A stretch of DNA of 64,000 nt from Maritimibacter sp. (GTDB taxonomy: Bacteria; Pseudomonadota; Alphaproteobacteria; Rhodobacterales; Rhodobacteraceae). The stretch covers positions 992,001 to 1,056,000 of the forward strand of contig CP051232.1 of the NCBI GenBank assembly GCA_017792445.1, written 5' to 3'. Below the pieces are notes generated by a model that did not search any database, was not told the DNA's origin, and saw only the letters and a list, made by a program, of their open reading frames with translations. This document shows positions 34,544 to 43,596 of the stretch, piece after piece. Made by a program: the position numbers and the translations under genes. Numbering within the stretch: the stretch's first letter is position 1; each line of letters starts with the position of its first letter.

Positions 34544-35989
34544 CTATTCCGGTTCCGCAGAGTAGATCTTGCGCTCGTCGCAGGGCGCGACACGCAGGAT
34601 GTTCGTTGTCCCCGGCACGTTGAAGGGCACACCCGCGGTAACGACGATGTCGTCCTCCTTGGTGGCGAAACCCTCCTGTGTCGCGGCACGGACGGCGCGA
34701 ACGACGGCCTCTTTGAAGCGGCCCATCTCGTCGGTCTTCACGCAGTGCGCGCCCCACGTCAGGCACAAACGCCGCGCGGTATGGATCGTCGCCGCCATCG
34801 CGATGATCGGCACCGAGGGACGTTCACGGGCTACAAGCCCGACGGTGGTGCCGGACTGGCTGAAACAGGCGATGGCCTTGATGTCCGCCGTTTCCGCGAT
34901 CTCTCGTGCGGCGGACACGATGCCGTCGGCGACGGTCATCTTCTCGGCCCCGCGCGAGGCTCCGATGACGGCGCGATAGGTCGGGTCACTTTCGACCTCG
35001 ATGGCGACGTTGTGCATGGTCTGCACCGCCTCGATCGGGAAGCGGCCCGCAGCGGACTCGGCGGACAGCATGACCGCGTCGGCGCCCTCGTAGATGGCGT
35101 TCGCCACGTCCGACACCTCGGCCCGGGTGGGCATTGGGCTGTCGATCATCGATTCCAGCATCTGGGTCGCGACGATCACCGGCTTGGCGACGGCGCGGCA
35201 TTTGCGGATCAGGCGCTTCTGGATCGGCGGCACGTTCTGCACCGGAAGCTCCACGCCAAGGTCGCCGCGAGCGACCATGATGCCGTCGGACACTTCGAGG
35301 ATTTCTTCGAAGCTTTTCACGGCGGCGGGCTTTTCGATCTTGGCCAGAACCGCGGCGCGGCCCTTTACCAGTTCGCGCGCCTCAAGCATGTCCTCTTTGC
35401 GCTGCACGAAGCTCAGCGCGATCCAGTCCACGCCCAGCTCGGCCACGAACTCGAGGTCCTTCTTGTCCTTCTCGGACAGCGCGGCCAGCGGCAGCACCAC
35501 GTCCGGCACGTTCACGCCCTTGCGGTTCGAGATCTCGCCGCCGGCGATCACTTCGCAATCGGCAAAGTCGCTGCCGCATTCGGTGACCCGCAGGCGGATC
35601 TTGCCGTCGTTCACAAGAACGGTGGTGCCGGGCTCGAGCGCCTCGAAGATTTCCTTGTGCGGCAGGCAGACACGGGTCTTGTCGCCTTCGGCCTTGTCGA
35701 GGTCCAGCCGGAACATCTGCCCGTCGGACAGATCCTCGGACCCGTTCTTGAAGACGCCCACACGCAGCTTCGGGCCCTGAAGGTCGGCGAGGATGGCGAT
35801 CGGGCGGCCGGTGTCTTCCTCGACCTTGCGGATGTTGGCGTGGCGGGTCGCGATTTCCTCGTGCGTGCCGTGGCTCATGTTGAGCCGGAACACGTCGGCC
35901 CCGTTGCGAAACAGAGCCCGGATCATGTCGTAACCCGTGCTCGACGGGCCGAGGGTGGCCACGATCTTGATATTGCGAAGACGTCTCAT
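34544..35989 (-). CDS. pyk: pyruvate kinase
   Basis: Pyruvate kinase makes pyruvate and ATP from phosphoenolpyruvate. The 481-residue product starts MRRLRNIKIVATLGPSSTGYDM and shows FRLNMSHGTHEE (about 36), the substrate/metal loop (LAKIEKPAAVKSFEEI and VARGDLGVELP), IRKCRAVAKPVIVATQML and TRAEVSDVANAIYEGADAVM (about 292-311). The C-terminal domain contains the allosteric loop (FSQSGTTVGLVARERP). Length and motifs are standard. Upstream 135 bases separate it from the divergent N-formylglutamate amidohydrolase gene. Confidence 0.97.
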   Translation of the reverse strand: MRRLRNIKIVATLGPSSTGYDMIRALFRNGADVFRLNMSHGTHEEIATRHANIRKVEEDTGRPIAILADLQGPKLRVGVFKNGSEDLSDGQMFRLDLDKAEGDKTRVCLPHKEIFEALEPGTTVLVNDGKIRLRVTECGSDFADCEVIAGGEISNRKGVNVPDVVLPLAALSEKDKKDLEFVAELGVDWIALSFVQRKEDMLEARELVKGRAAVLAKIEKPAAVKSFEEILEVSDGIMVARGDLGVELPVQNVPPIQKRLIRKCRAVAKPVIVATQMLESMIDSPMPTRAEVSDVANAIYEGADAVMLSAESAAGRFPIEAVQTMHNVAIEVESDPTYRAVIGASRGAEKMTVADGIVSAAREIAETADIKAIACFSQSGTTVGLVARERPSVPIIAMAATIHTARRLCLTWGAHCVKTDEMGRFKEAVVRAVRAATQEGFATKEDDIVVTAGVPFNVPGTTNILRVAPCDERKIYSAEPE

Positions 35990-36124
35990 CGGCCCGTCCT
36001 GTTGAAATTGTTAGCGTTCTCGGCGACGTTTGGCCCACCTATGGCGGAATTCCCGTGAACTGACAACTGGCGCTTCCCGATCCGGCGTCTTATTCATCCG
36101 ACCGATACAAGGGATGCCACATTC

Positions 36125-36865
36125 ATGGGCTTTGACGCTTATCAAGTTCACGGGGCCGACAGGCCGGGACGTTTTCTGATCACGTGCGACCATGCCTCGA
36201 ACGCGGTGCCGCCAATGATCGCGAATGGCGACCTTGGCCTGCCCGAGCGCGAAATGGGCCGCCACATCGCCTATGACCTTGGCGCGGCGGAACTGACGCG
36301 CAGGCTGGCAGAGCGGCTGGACAGCCCCGCGATCCTGTCGACTTTCTCGCGGCTCGTGATCGACCCGAACCGGGGCGAGGACGACCCGACGCTTCTGATG
36401 CAGCTGTACGATGGCACCGTGATCCCCGGTAACCGCCGGATGGACGCCGCGGAACGCGAGAAGCGGCTGAACCTGTGCTACCGCCCCTATCACGACGCGC
36501 TCGAGACGCTGGCGGCCCGGCGTGACGACACTGTGTACGTCGCGATCCACAGCTTCACGCCCCGGCTGAACGGGCGCGCGATGCGGCCGTGGCAGGTGGG
36601 CGTGCTGTACGGCTACGACGCGCGGCTTGGCCGGGCGCTGATCGACCGTCTGCGTGAAGAGCCGGATCTGTTCGTGGGCGAGAACGAGCCCTATTCGGGG
36701 GCGCTGAAAGGCGACAGCGTCGACCGGCACGCGCTGCACCACGGGCGGCCCAACGCGCTGATCGAGGTCCGTCACGACCTGATCGAGACCGAGCACGACC
36801 AGCACGCATGGGCCGACAGGCTTGCGCCGATGCTTGAAGACGCGCTGCGCCGCACCCAACTTTGA
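36125..36865 (+). CDS. N-formylglutamate amidohydrolase
   Basis: A 246-residue enzyme of the N-formylglutamate deformylase family, which releases glutamate and formate at the end of one histidine degradation route; some family members have broader amidase roles. Conserved parts are ITCDHASNAVP (about 19-29, with the His-Ala-Ser of the active site), FSRLVIDPNRGEDDPTL, AIHSFTPRLNG and LIEVRHDLIE. No other hut genes are nearby, so the histidine role is inferred from family only. A DUF1244 gene follows at 15 bases. Confidence 0.85.
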   Translation: MGFDAYQVHGADRPGRFLITCDHASNAVPPMIANGDLGLPEREMGRHIAYDLGAAELTRRLAERLDSPAILSTFSRLVIDPNRGEDDPTLLMQLYDGTVIPGNRRMDAAEREKRLNLCYRPYHDALETLAARRDDTVYVAIHSFTPRLNGRAMRPWQVGVLYGYDARLGRALIDRLREEPDLFVGENEPYSGALKGDSVDRHALHHGRPNALIEVRHDLIETEHDQHAWADRLAPMLEDALRRTQL

Positions 36866-36880
36866 TGCAGGAGGACCGTC

Positions 36881-37198
36881 ATGGACGACCAGACCAAGCT
36901 TGAACTCGAGGCCGCCGCCTTCCGCCGCCTGCAACAGCACCTGATGCAGGACCGGCCCGACGTGCAGAACATCGACCTGATGAATCTTGCGGGCTTCTGC
37001 CGCAACTGCCTGTCGCGCTGGTATCAGGAAGCCGCGAACGAGCGCGGCATCGAGATGTCGAAGGAGGATGGGCGCGAGGCGTTCTATGGCATGCCCTACG
37101 ACGACTGGAAGACGCTGAACCAGACCGAAGCCGGCCCCGAGAAACAGGCCGCTTTCGAGAAGGCGTTTCAGGAAAACGTGGGCAACGCCAAGGGCTGA
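36881..37198 (+). CDS. DUF1244-family protein
   Basis: A 105-residue protein of the DUF1244 family, found widely in alphaproteobacteria. The core DLMNLAGFCRNCLSRWYQEA and the C-terminal SKEDGREAFYGMPYDDWK are clear. The two cysteines (CRNC) may bind a metal. Function is unknown. It lies 15 bases after the N-formylglutamate amidohydrolase gene and is very likely co-transcribed. Confidence 0.88.
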   Translation: MDDQTKLELEAAAFRRLQQHLMQDRPDVQNIDLMNLAGFCRNCLSRWYQEAANERGIEMSKEDGREAFYGMPYDDWKTLNQTEAGPEKQAAFEKAFQENVGNAKG

Positions 37199-37312
37199 CC
37201 GGCGTATCCGGCGGACTGGCGGTTTCCGGCGCATCGTCCCGTGCAAGGCAGAGTTCATTTGCCCTGCGGGCCGTCCGCGCTTTAGGCAGCAACCATTCTG
37301 AAGGAGGTTTCC

Positions 37313-37603
37313 ATGAAACGCATTATTGCCGCCGCATTTATGATCCTGCCCCTGGCCGCCCCGCTGGCCGTGGCTCCGGTGCTGACCGTCGCGATCCCCA
37401 CTGCCGCCGTCGCCGCGCCAAGCGCGCAATTGGTGGCGCAGGTCGAGAGCGGACTGCGCAAGTACAACCTGCGCGCCGACGTCGCCCGGATGGACACCCA
37501 CAGCGTCAGTTCGTTGTTCATCATCCTGAACTCGAACGACGACTACCTGAAAAAGCGGCTGAAACTTAAGACCGCGATCGCAAACGCGACCTATTACCGT
37601 TAG
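37313..37603 (+). CDS. small secreted protein, first of a related pair
   Basis: A 96-residue product with a signal peptide (MKRIIAAAFMILPLAAPLAV) and a small helical mature domain (QLVAQVESGLRKYNLRADVA, then MDTHSVSSLFIILNSNDDYL). It has a strong AAGGAGG site. It resembles the next gene in arrangement: signal peptide, then a helix (QVESGLRKY against SVERELPRY) and a later IKSI/KTAI-like helix. No family recognised. Confidence 0.7.
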   Translation: MKRIIAAAFMILPLAAPLAVAPVLTVAIPTAAVAAPSAQLVAQVESGLRKYNLRADVARMDTHSVSSLFIILNSNDDYLKKRLKLKTAIANATYYR

Positions 37604-37612
37604 GAGACCGCT

Positions 37613-37894
37613 ATGAAACGTTCCATTCTCGCAGCCGTGGCCACTGCCGTGGCGCTGTCCCTGTCCGCTCCGGCTTATGCGAACTATGACGCCGCGCGGG
37701 CGCAACTGATCCGCTCGGTCGAGCGCGAGCTTCCGCGGTACGTTCAGGGTGTGGACCTGTCACAGCTATCCAACGCCAAGCTGGCAGAGATCAAGGCCGC
37801 GCTGCACGGCCCCGGAAGCCGGGGAGACAAGCAGGCGAAGATCAAGTCGATCCTTGGCGGCTCGTACAGCTTGCGCGGACTTCTGTTCAACTGA
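37613..37894 (+). CDS. small secreted protein, second of a related pair
   Basis: A 93-residue product with a signal peptide (MKRSILAAVATAVALSLSAPAYA) and a short mature part with the segment SVERELPRYVQGVDLSQLSN and a basic stretch (RGDKQAKIKSILGG). It begins nine bases after the stop of the related upstream gene. The two proteins share size, signal peptide and helical pattern, so they probably arose by duplication with divergence. The function is unknown. Confidence 0.7.
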   Translation: MKRSILAAVATAVALSLSAPAYANYDAARAQLIRSVERELPRYVQGVDLSQLSNAKLAEIKAALHGPGSRGDKQAKIKSILGGSYSLRGLLFN

Positions 37895-37951
37895 AGCGGT
37901 GGGCCGCCTGCCGGCCCCCTGCCCCTTCGGCTGACACTTCGGCAAACCCGC

Positions 37952-37981
37952 TTGCAGGGCTTTCCCGCCCTGCACTAGGCT
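37952..37981 (+). promoter_or_regulatory. promoter with perfect palindrome before the aldo/keto reductase gene
   Basis: TTGCAG (37952-37957), 18 bases, TAGGCT (37976-37981). A perfect 8-base inverted repeat (TGCAGGGC, TTTCCC, GCCCTGCA; 37953-37974) fills the space between the two elements, where a repressor would block polymerase. Confidence 0.5.
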
Positions 37982-38003
37982 CCGCCGCAAGCTGGAGGAT
38001 TTC

Positions 38004-39041
38004 ATGACAATCGATACACGCGCCTGGGACCGTCTGGGCAACGGCGGCCTGACCTTTACCGAAATGGGATTTGGCAGCGCGCCGATCGGCAACCTTTACC
38101 GGGCCGTCTCGGACGAAGAGGTCGACGCGCTTCTTCAGATCGCGTGGGACAGCGGCCTGCGCTATTACGACACCGCGCCTCTGTATGGTCTGGGTCTGTC
38201 CGAAACCCGGCTGAACCGCTTCCTGCGCGACAAGCCCCGCGACGAGTACGTTCTCTCGACCAAGGTCGGCCGTCTGCTGCGCCCCTGCCCGCCCGACCAG
38301 CGTGACGGGTTCGGCAAGTGGTTCGACGTGCCCGCGCGGCAGGAGGTCTACGACTACGGCTATGACGGCACGATGCGCTCGCTTGAATTCTCGCTGGAGC
38401 GTCTGGGCGTCGACCGGGTCGATATCCTGTTTGGCCACGACCTCGACATCTTCAACCACGGCACGCAGGACACGCTGGACGCCAAGCTTGCAGAGTTCAT
38501 GGAGGGCGGCCACAAGGCGCTGGTGGAACTGCGCGAGCAAGGCGTCATCAAGGCCTTCGGCACCGGGGTAAACGAATGGCAGTCGGCGCAATGGGTGGCC
38601 GAGCGTGGCGATCCGGACATCTTCCTGCTGGCCGGGCGCTATACCCTGCTGGAGCAGGAAGCGCTGAACAGCTTCCTGCCGCTTTGCACCAAGCGCGGCA
38701 TCGGCATCGTCGTTGGCGGCGCATATAACTCGGGCATTCTCGCCACCGGCCCCCGGCCCGGCGCGTTCTACAACTACGATCCCGCCCCGCAGGAGATCCT
38801 CGATCGCGTGGGCCGCATCCAGTCGGTCTGCGAGGATCACGGGGTGCGGCTGGTGGATGCGGCCTATCGCTTCCCGCTGCTGCATCCGGCGGTGGTGTCG
38901 GTGATCCCCGGCGGTCAGGGCGTGGCCGAGATGAATTCGAACGTGCAGGCGGCCAAGGCGCAGATCCCGGCCGCGCTTTGGGAGGACCTGAAAGCGCAGG
39001 GGCTGATGCGGTCCGACGCGCCGGTCGAGGGAGGAAATTAG
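38004..39041 (+). CDS. aldo/keto reductase, D-threo-aldose 1-dehydrogenase-like
   Basis: A 345-residue (alpha/beta)8 NAD(P)-dependent oxidoreductase. The catalytic Asp and Tyr are in YYDTAPLYGLGLSE (about 52-65), the Lys in LSTKVGRLLRP and the His in LFGHDLDIFNHGT. The long form with SVIPGGQGVAEMNSNV near the end matches D-threo-aldose (L-fucose) 1-dehydrogenases, which oxidise L-fucose to its lactone. The lactonase-like gene follows with only one base between the stop and the ATG. Together they suggest the first two steps of nonphosphorylative fucose oxidation. Confidence 0.85.
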   Translation: MTIDTRAWDRLGNGGLTFTEMGFGSAPIGNLYRAVSDEEVDALLQIAWDSGLRYYDTAPLYGLGLSETRLNRFLRDKPRDEYVLSTKVGRLLRPCPPDQRDGFGKWFDVPARQEVYDYGYDGTMRSLEFSLERLGVDRVDILFGHDLDIFNHGTQDTLDAKLAEFMEGGHKALVELREQGVIKAFGTGVNEWQSAQWVAERGDPDIFLLAGRYTLLEQEALNSFLPLCTKRGIGIVVGGAYNSGILATGPRPGAFYNYDPAPQEILDRVGRIQSVCEDHGVRLVDAAYRFPLLHPAVVSVIPGGQGVAEMNSNVQAAKAQIPAALWEDLKAQGLMRSDAPVEGGN

Positions 39042-39042
39042 G

Positions 39043-39885
39043 ATGGTACAGATCGACGCGCACCAGCATTTCTGGAACCCCGCGCGGGGCGACTACGGCT
39101 GGATGCCCAAGGACAACGCGACGCTGTCGCGCCCCTACGGCCCCGCCGACCTTGCGCCGGCGCTCGCCGCGCATGGCATCGACTACACCGTGCTGGTGCA
39201 GGCCGCGCCGACCGTGAACGAAAGCGAATACATGCTGGGCCTTGCCGACGCGACGCCGCATATCGCGGGTGTCGTGGGCTGGGTGGACTTCGAGAATGCC
39301 GCCGATACCGAGGCGATGGAGCGGCTGGCCGGGCATCCGAAGTTCAAGGGCGTACGCCCGATGATCCAGGATATTCCGGACGACGACTGGATGCTGCGCG
39401 ACGACGTTCAGTGGGGTTTCGCCAAGGTGGCCGAGCTTGGCCTGTGCTTCGACGCGCTCGGCTTTCCCCGGCACCTTGCCAACTTTCTGACGATCCTGAC
39501 CCGCTATCCCGAGATGCGCACCGTCGTCGATCACTGCATGAAGCCCGACATCGCCGGCAAGTCCGACGATCATTTCCGGTTCTGGGCCGATGGCATGACG
39601 AAGATCGCGACAGAGACCGGCGCGTACTGCAAGTTCTCGGCGCTGGTGACCGAGGCGACGGAGGACTGGACGGTCGCGGACCTGAAGCCCTACGCCGACC
39701 ACATCTTCGAGGTGTTCGGCCCCTCGCGGATCATGTGGGGGTCCGACTGGCCCGTGGTCCGCTTGCGCTGCGAATACGACCGCTGGCGCGCAGCCGCCGA
39801 GGAACTGACCGCCGGTCTGTCCGATGCCGACCGCGCCCGCGTGTTCGGGGGCACGGCCGTCGAGTTCTACGGGCTGGACGTCTGA
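39043..39885 (+). CDS. amidohydrolase-fold lactonase, L-fuconolactonase-like
   Basis: A 280-residue COG3618-type protein of the amidohydrolase superfamily. The metal site is visible in IDAHQHFWN (2-10), VVDHCMKPDIAGK (about 165) and MWGSDWPVVRL (about 234). Members hydrolyse sugar lactones such as L-fuconolactone or L-rhamnono-lactone. Linkage to the preceding aldo/keto reductase points to hydrolysis of its product; exact substrate is inference. It is convergent with the SH3 gene, 19 bases away. Confidence 0.85.
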   Translation: MVQIDAHQHFWNPARGDYGWMPKDNATLSRPYGPADLAPALAAHGIDYTVLVQAAPTVNESEYMLGLADATPHIAGVVGWVDFENAADTEAMERLAGHPKFKGVRPMIQDIPDDDWMLRDDVQWGFAKVAELGLCFDALGFPRHLANFLTILTRYPEMRTVVDHCMKPDIAGKSDDHFRFWADGMTKIATETGAYCKFSALVTEATEDWTVADLKPYADHIFEVFGPSRIMWGSDWPVVRLRCEYDRWRAAAEELTAGLSDADRARVFGGTAVEFYGLDV

Positions 39886-39904
39886 TCCGGCCCGCGCCGG
39901 CCGG

Positions 39905-41056
39905 TCACATCTGGGCCAGCTGGCATTCGATCATCTTGCCGATCGCGGCTTTCGATCCGTCGAGACTGACCGCGAACGGCGGAATGCCCGCCGGTTTGAC
40001 CGTCAGCGTCTCCTTTTCGGACAGGTCCATCAGGAAATCCGGGTTCGTGACGTGGACGTACCCTCCCTCGAACCCGGGCCGCTTTTCTTCGGTGATGTCG
40101 CCCACGAACGCGTCGCCATCCAGATCGAACAGCACGGCAAGGTGCTCGCCGTTCTCGAAGCCCATGTGCTTTTCGGTGAAGATGGCAAGGAAAGTGCTGT
40201 CGTCCACCGGGTCGAACCCGATCTGGATCTGAACGCCATCGCGGGTGGATTCCGCGATGCAGCCATTTCCGGTGTCGGGACGAACAAGGATGTTCCAGCC
40301 ATCGACGTGGCCATAGGGGGTTTCGTCCAGCCCGACGAGCGTCGTGAAGGCGCCGCTTTCACCGTGCAGGTACTCGGACGCGGCCCAACCGGTCAGGCCG
40401 TCAGAGGGCCGCTCGATCTCGCACCAGGTGCGGTCGGCTTCCCGCAGGCAGCCAAGGTTGCGGAACACGGTGCCGTTGCCTGCGTGCATGACCACATCTG
40501 ACTCGGCGCTTGGCGCGGCATGTATGCGCAGGCGGCTGTTGACGTTGACGACGTAGAACTCTGGCCCCGAAAACGCCGTTTCGGCCGCGGCCGGCGCGTT
40601 CGAGGCGCTGGCGACTTCGCCCTGCACGTCGCCGGCTGTGACTTCGAGGATATAGCGCGAATGCTCGCCCTCGCGGGCGGCGGCGCGGACAAGGTAGACC
40701 GAGACCTTGTAGATCCCGGACTCGCTGACTTTGGTGCTGAAGGAATTGGTGTCCGGTACCGTCGGGCCCGTTCGGTCGCTGGACCCGATTGCGATATCGC
40801 CCGGGCCCTTGTCCGGTTCGTAGACGTTGAAATACGTACCCGGATTGGATGGGTCGAGCCGGACCTGAAGCGTCTGATCCTTGCGGACATAAACCCGATA
40901 CGTGACCGCTTCGCGCCCGACGATGTGGTCGAGCAGTTCGACCGTCGTTTGGCCTTCGTCGAAATGCACCGTCTCCTCGCGCATCTGGCGCGCGTCGGCC
41001 TCAAGGCCGAACAGCCCCAGCACAGTCGCAAGGGCGGCGGTTCTTATCCTGTTCAT
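39905..41056 (-). CDS. secreted SH3-domain protein, unknown function
   Basis: A 383-residue protein with a signal peptide (MNRIRTAALATVLGLFGL, cleavage after about ADA). Residues about 30-140 form a beta-rich domain (VTYRVYVRKDQTLQVRL, YILEVTAGDV); an SH3b-like domain runs from about 163 to 232 (YVVNVNSRLRIHAAPSAESD, with GWAASEYLHG); and the C-terminal part (from about 245) is of unknown type. Such proteins may bind cell-wall or other envelope ligands. The first start shown, MPDMNR, three codons upstream, is less likely. Function unknown. Confidence 0.8.
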   Translation of the reverse strand: MNRIRTAALATVLGLFGLEADARQMREETVHFDEGQTTVELLDHIVGREAVTYRVYVRKDQTLQVRLDPSNPGTYFNVYEPDKGPGDIAIGSSDRTGPTVPDTNSFSTKVSESGIYKVSVYLVRAAAREGEHSRYILEVTAGDVQGEVASASNAPAAAETAFSGPEFYVVNVNSRLRIHAAPSAESDVVMHAGNGTVFRNLGCLREADRTWCEIERPSDGLTGWAASEYLHGESGAFTTLVGLDETPYGHVDGWNILVRPDTGNGCIAESTRDGVQIQIGFDPVDDSTFLAIFTEKHMGFENGEHLAVLFDLDGDAFVGDITEEKRPGFEGGYVHVTNPDFLMDLSEKETLTVKPAGIPPFAVSLDGSKAAIGKMIECQLAQM

Positions 41057-41254
41057 GTCGGGCAACTCCCATCTGAAATCCCATCCCGCGGGAATACGCG
41101 AAACTTTGCGGCATCGGCCCGGAAGCCGGATGACGCCGGGTCAGAATAGCCCGTCGCGGTAACGATGCGGCAACTAATTTACCAAACGTAAGACAGACTG
41201 ACGCAGAGCCGTGATCTGCAATTAAACTCAGAGGCTTGCTGGCGAAATAACCGC

Positions 41255-42277
41255 CTAGTGCCGGCGCGCGTCACCGGGGGTTTTCCCGGTCCACCGGCGG
41301 TAGGCGGTGATAAAGCTGCTCTGGTCGGCGAATCCCAGCATGAAGGCGATCTGCGCCTGCGTCAGGTCGCTTTCGGACAGGTATCGGGTCGCCAGCGCCT
41401 CGCGCAGACCGTCCAGCAGCCCGCGAAAGGTCAGGTCCATCTCCTGAAGCCGACGCGACAAGGTGCGCTGGCTCATCCCGAGTTCGGCGGCGATCTCGTC
41501 CTGGCCGACGCGGCCGGACGACAGGCGCGCCATGATCAGGCGTTCGATCTGCGCGGGAAGATCGGGGACGTTCCCGCCGTGCCGGTCAAGAATGTCCTGC
41601 GCGACGCCCCTGAGATAGGCCAGCAGTTTGCGGTCCGACGCGGGGATGCGCCGGTCAAGCGCACCGGGCTCGAAATACACCGCGTTCTCGTCCGCGCCGA
41701 ATTCCACTTCGCACCCGAAAAAGCGCGCCATCTCGTCGGACGCGTTGCGATGGGGATGGCGCAGGCAGACTCGCCGGGGCCGTATATGCGAACCGGCGGC
41801 GGTCCGGCAGACAGAGACACTCGTCGCGGCGTACCATTCCGCGTACTGCCGCGTGTCGACTGACGCCGGAAGGTTGTAATCCCATCCCAACCGACCCTCT
41901 GCATCAAGGCGCGTCGTGTCGAAAGCCACTCCATCGCCGAACACACGGGCGTAGAAGGCCGAGTTGTGGATCGCGTCGCGCAACGTCTCGGCATAGGCGC
42001 CGAGGAACCCGACCAACCCGGAATCGCGGACGTCGGCGGTCTGGCCGAAGTGAAACCCAAGCAGGTCGTCGTTGGTTTCACGCGCGGCGATCTCGAAGAA
42101 CGCAGTGATCCAGTGGAACGGCACCCGGTCATCGGCCGTGGTCTGCTTTCCAGATGGAAAACCCGCCGCCCGCATCAGCGGTTCCGGCTCTGTGCCATGC
42201 TCGCGCAGATAAGTTGCAAGCTGGATCGCCCATGCGGGGCTATGCCGGGGAGCGGTGGAAGAGCGGACGCGGGTCAT
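41255..42277 (-). CDS. AraC-family transcriptional regulator
   Basis: A 340-residue regulator with the N-terminal Arabinose_bd-like sensing domain of the OruR/ArgR-like branch (RETNDDLLGFHFGQTADVRD near 70) and a C-terminal HTH_18 domain (about 250-335: DEIAAELGMSQRTLSRRLQE, then QAQIAFMLGFADQSSFITAY). The start at 42277 has GGAA seven bases upstream. It lies 59 bases after opgC on the same strand. Target genes cannot be inferred; the glucan operon, the SH3 gene and the nearby sugar dehydrogenase pair are candidates. Confidence 0.87.
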   Translation of the reverse strand: MTRVRSSTAPRHSPAWAIQLATYLREHGTEPEPLMRAAGFPSGKQTTADDRVPFHWITAFFEIAARETNDDLLGFHFGQTADVRDSGLVGFLGAYAETLRDAIHNSAFYARVFGDGVAFDTTRLDAEGRLGWDYNLPASVDTRQYAEWYAATSVSVCRTAAGSHIRPRRVCLRHPHRNASDEMARFFGCEVEFGADENAVYFEPGALDRRIPASDRKLLAYLRGVAQDILDRHGGNVPDLPAQIERLIMARLSSGRVGQDEIAAELGMSQRTLSRRLQEMDLTFRGLLDGLREALATRYLSESDLTQAQIAFMLGFADQSSFITAYRRWTGKTPGDARRH

Positions 42278-42336
42278 GCTTTCCAATGCACCGAAGCGGC
42301 AGAAGCCTCAAGACTGCATCGGCAGGGCGGGAGGGC

Positions 42337-43596
42337 CTAGCTTGTACCGCCCAGTTTCGGGGCCGTCATCGGCGCAGCGCGCGCGCGCAACTCTTCGCGC
42401 CTCAAAGGCTGATCGGGCAGACGCACGCTTTCGCGGCGGCGGCGCCAGTCGGCGGCCCACGCCAGCAATAGCAGCAGGGCAAGCCCGACGGGCGGCAGGC
42501 CCCAGGCCAGCGGCGGCGCCTTGTCGGTGCCGAACAGGATCACCTGAAAGCCAAGCGCCAGCACGGTCCCGGCGGCGAAGACCAACAGCCCCTGCCGCCC
42601 CATCAGACGCAGCGGCGCGGCAAGGCGGTGGGCACACAGACGGGTGATCCACGGAATGCACGAGATTACGTAAACAAGCGCCAGCGCATGCAGCAGCCGG
42701 GGCGTGGCAAGGAAGGTCTTGTTGTGCGAGGTGATGTGGAACGGCAGGCCCAGTTCCGACAGCTTCCACATCTGGTTGTTCATGAACGGACCGACGCCGG
42801 GCACGTATTTCCAGACCAGCGTGAAGATCAGGAACGCCGCCGCTATGCCGAACAGCCACTTGGACCGGGCGACGAACCGCTCGCCGCGCCGCATGTAGAT
42901 GCCGATCAGCAAGCCCGTCACGAAGATGAACTGCCACGAGGCGGGGCTGAAGAACCACGACCCCTGCTTCGGGAAGTTGGGAAGGTTCAGCCGCCACAGG
43001 CCGGCAGCGAACCAAAGACCCGCCGATAGCGCGAACAGCAGCCACGGACGCTTCAGCGCCAGCAGCATCGCCGCCGGCGCAGCCAGCAGCAGGACGGTAT
43101 AGACCGGCAGGATGTTCACATAGCCGATCTGGTGGCCCAGAAGCGTCAGGCCGAACAGCGTCTCTTGCGGGTCGTCCCAGACCGCGCCGAGGTTGTGCTT
43201 TTGCAAAAGCGACGCCATGCCGAAATACTCGGCCCCGGCTGCGAACATCGTGATCACCGCCAGGGTCAGGAACAGGTGGACAAGGTATAGCGTCCAGGCC
43301 CGGCTCCAGACCGGGGCGACTGCGGGCCAGAGGCCCTTCTCGGCCCGCGACTCGGGCAGGAAGCGCCCGGCATAGGCCAAGCCCGCCGCGATCCCGGACA
43401 TCACGAAGAACGCCTCGGCGGCATCCGAGAAACCCCAGTTGCGCAGGGTGAAATGCTCGTAGGGATTCCCCGGCATGTGGTCGATGAAGATCATCGCCAG
43501 CGCAAGGCCGCGGAAGGCGTCGATGCGCGGATCCCGCGGCCGACGCTCGCGCGGGGCTTTCGGGAACGGAAGCAATTTGGCGTCAGGCTGGGACAT
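42337..43596 (-). CDS. opgC: OpgC, succinyl-group transferase of periplasmic glucans
   Basis: OpgC is a polytopic inner-membrane acyltransferase that adds succinyl groups to osmoregulated periplasmic glucans. The 419-residue product has about ten hydrophobic helices and the family opening DPRIDAFRGLALAMIFIDHM (about 21-40), with the conserved Arg and His of the acyltransferase fold. The start at 43596 overlaps the end of opgH by 14 bases, so translation is coupled. It is last in the opgG-opgI-opgH-opgC operon. Confidence 0.9.
   Translation of the reverse strand: MSQPDAKLLPFPKAPRERRPRDPRIDAFRGLALAMIFIDHMPGNPYEHFTLRNWGFSDAAEAFFVMSGIAAGLAYAGRFLPESRAEKGLWPAVAPVWSRAWTLYLVHLFLTLAVITMFAAGAEYFGMASLLQKHNLGAVWDDPQETLFGLTLLGHQIGYVNILPVYTVLLLAAPAAMLLALKRPWLLFALSAGLWFAAGLWRLNLPNFPKQGSWFFSPASWQFIFVTGLLIGIYMRRGERFVARSKWLFGIAAAFLIFTLVWKYVPGVGPFMNNQMWKLSELGLPFHITSHNKTFLATPRLLHALALVYVISCIPWITRLCAHRLAAPLRLMGRQGLLVFAAGTVLALGFQVILFGTDKAPPLAWGLPPVGLALLLLLAWAADWRRRRESVRLPDQPLRREELRARAAPMTAPKLGGTS

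Noticed and set aside
36011-37705. Minus-strand open frame spanning N-formylglutamate amidohydrolase and DUF1244
   Set aside because: Both plus-strand genes are recognised families with good ribosome sites, so the reverse frame is a shadow.
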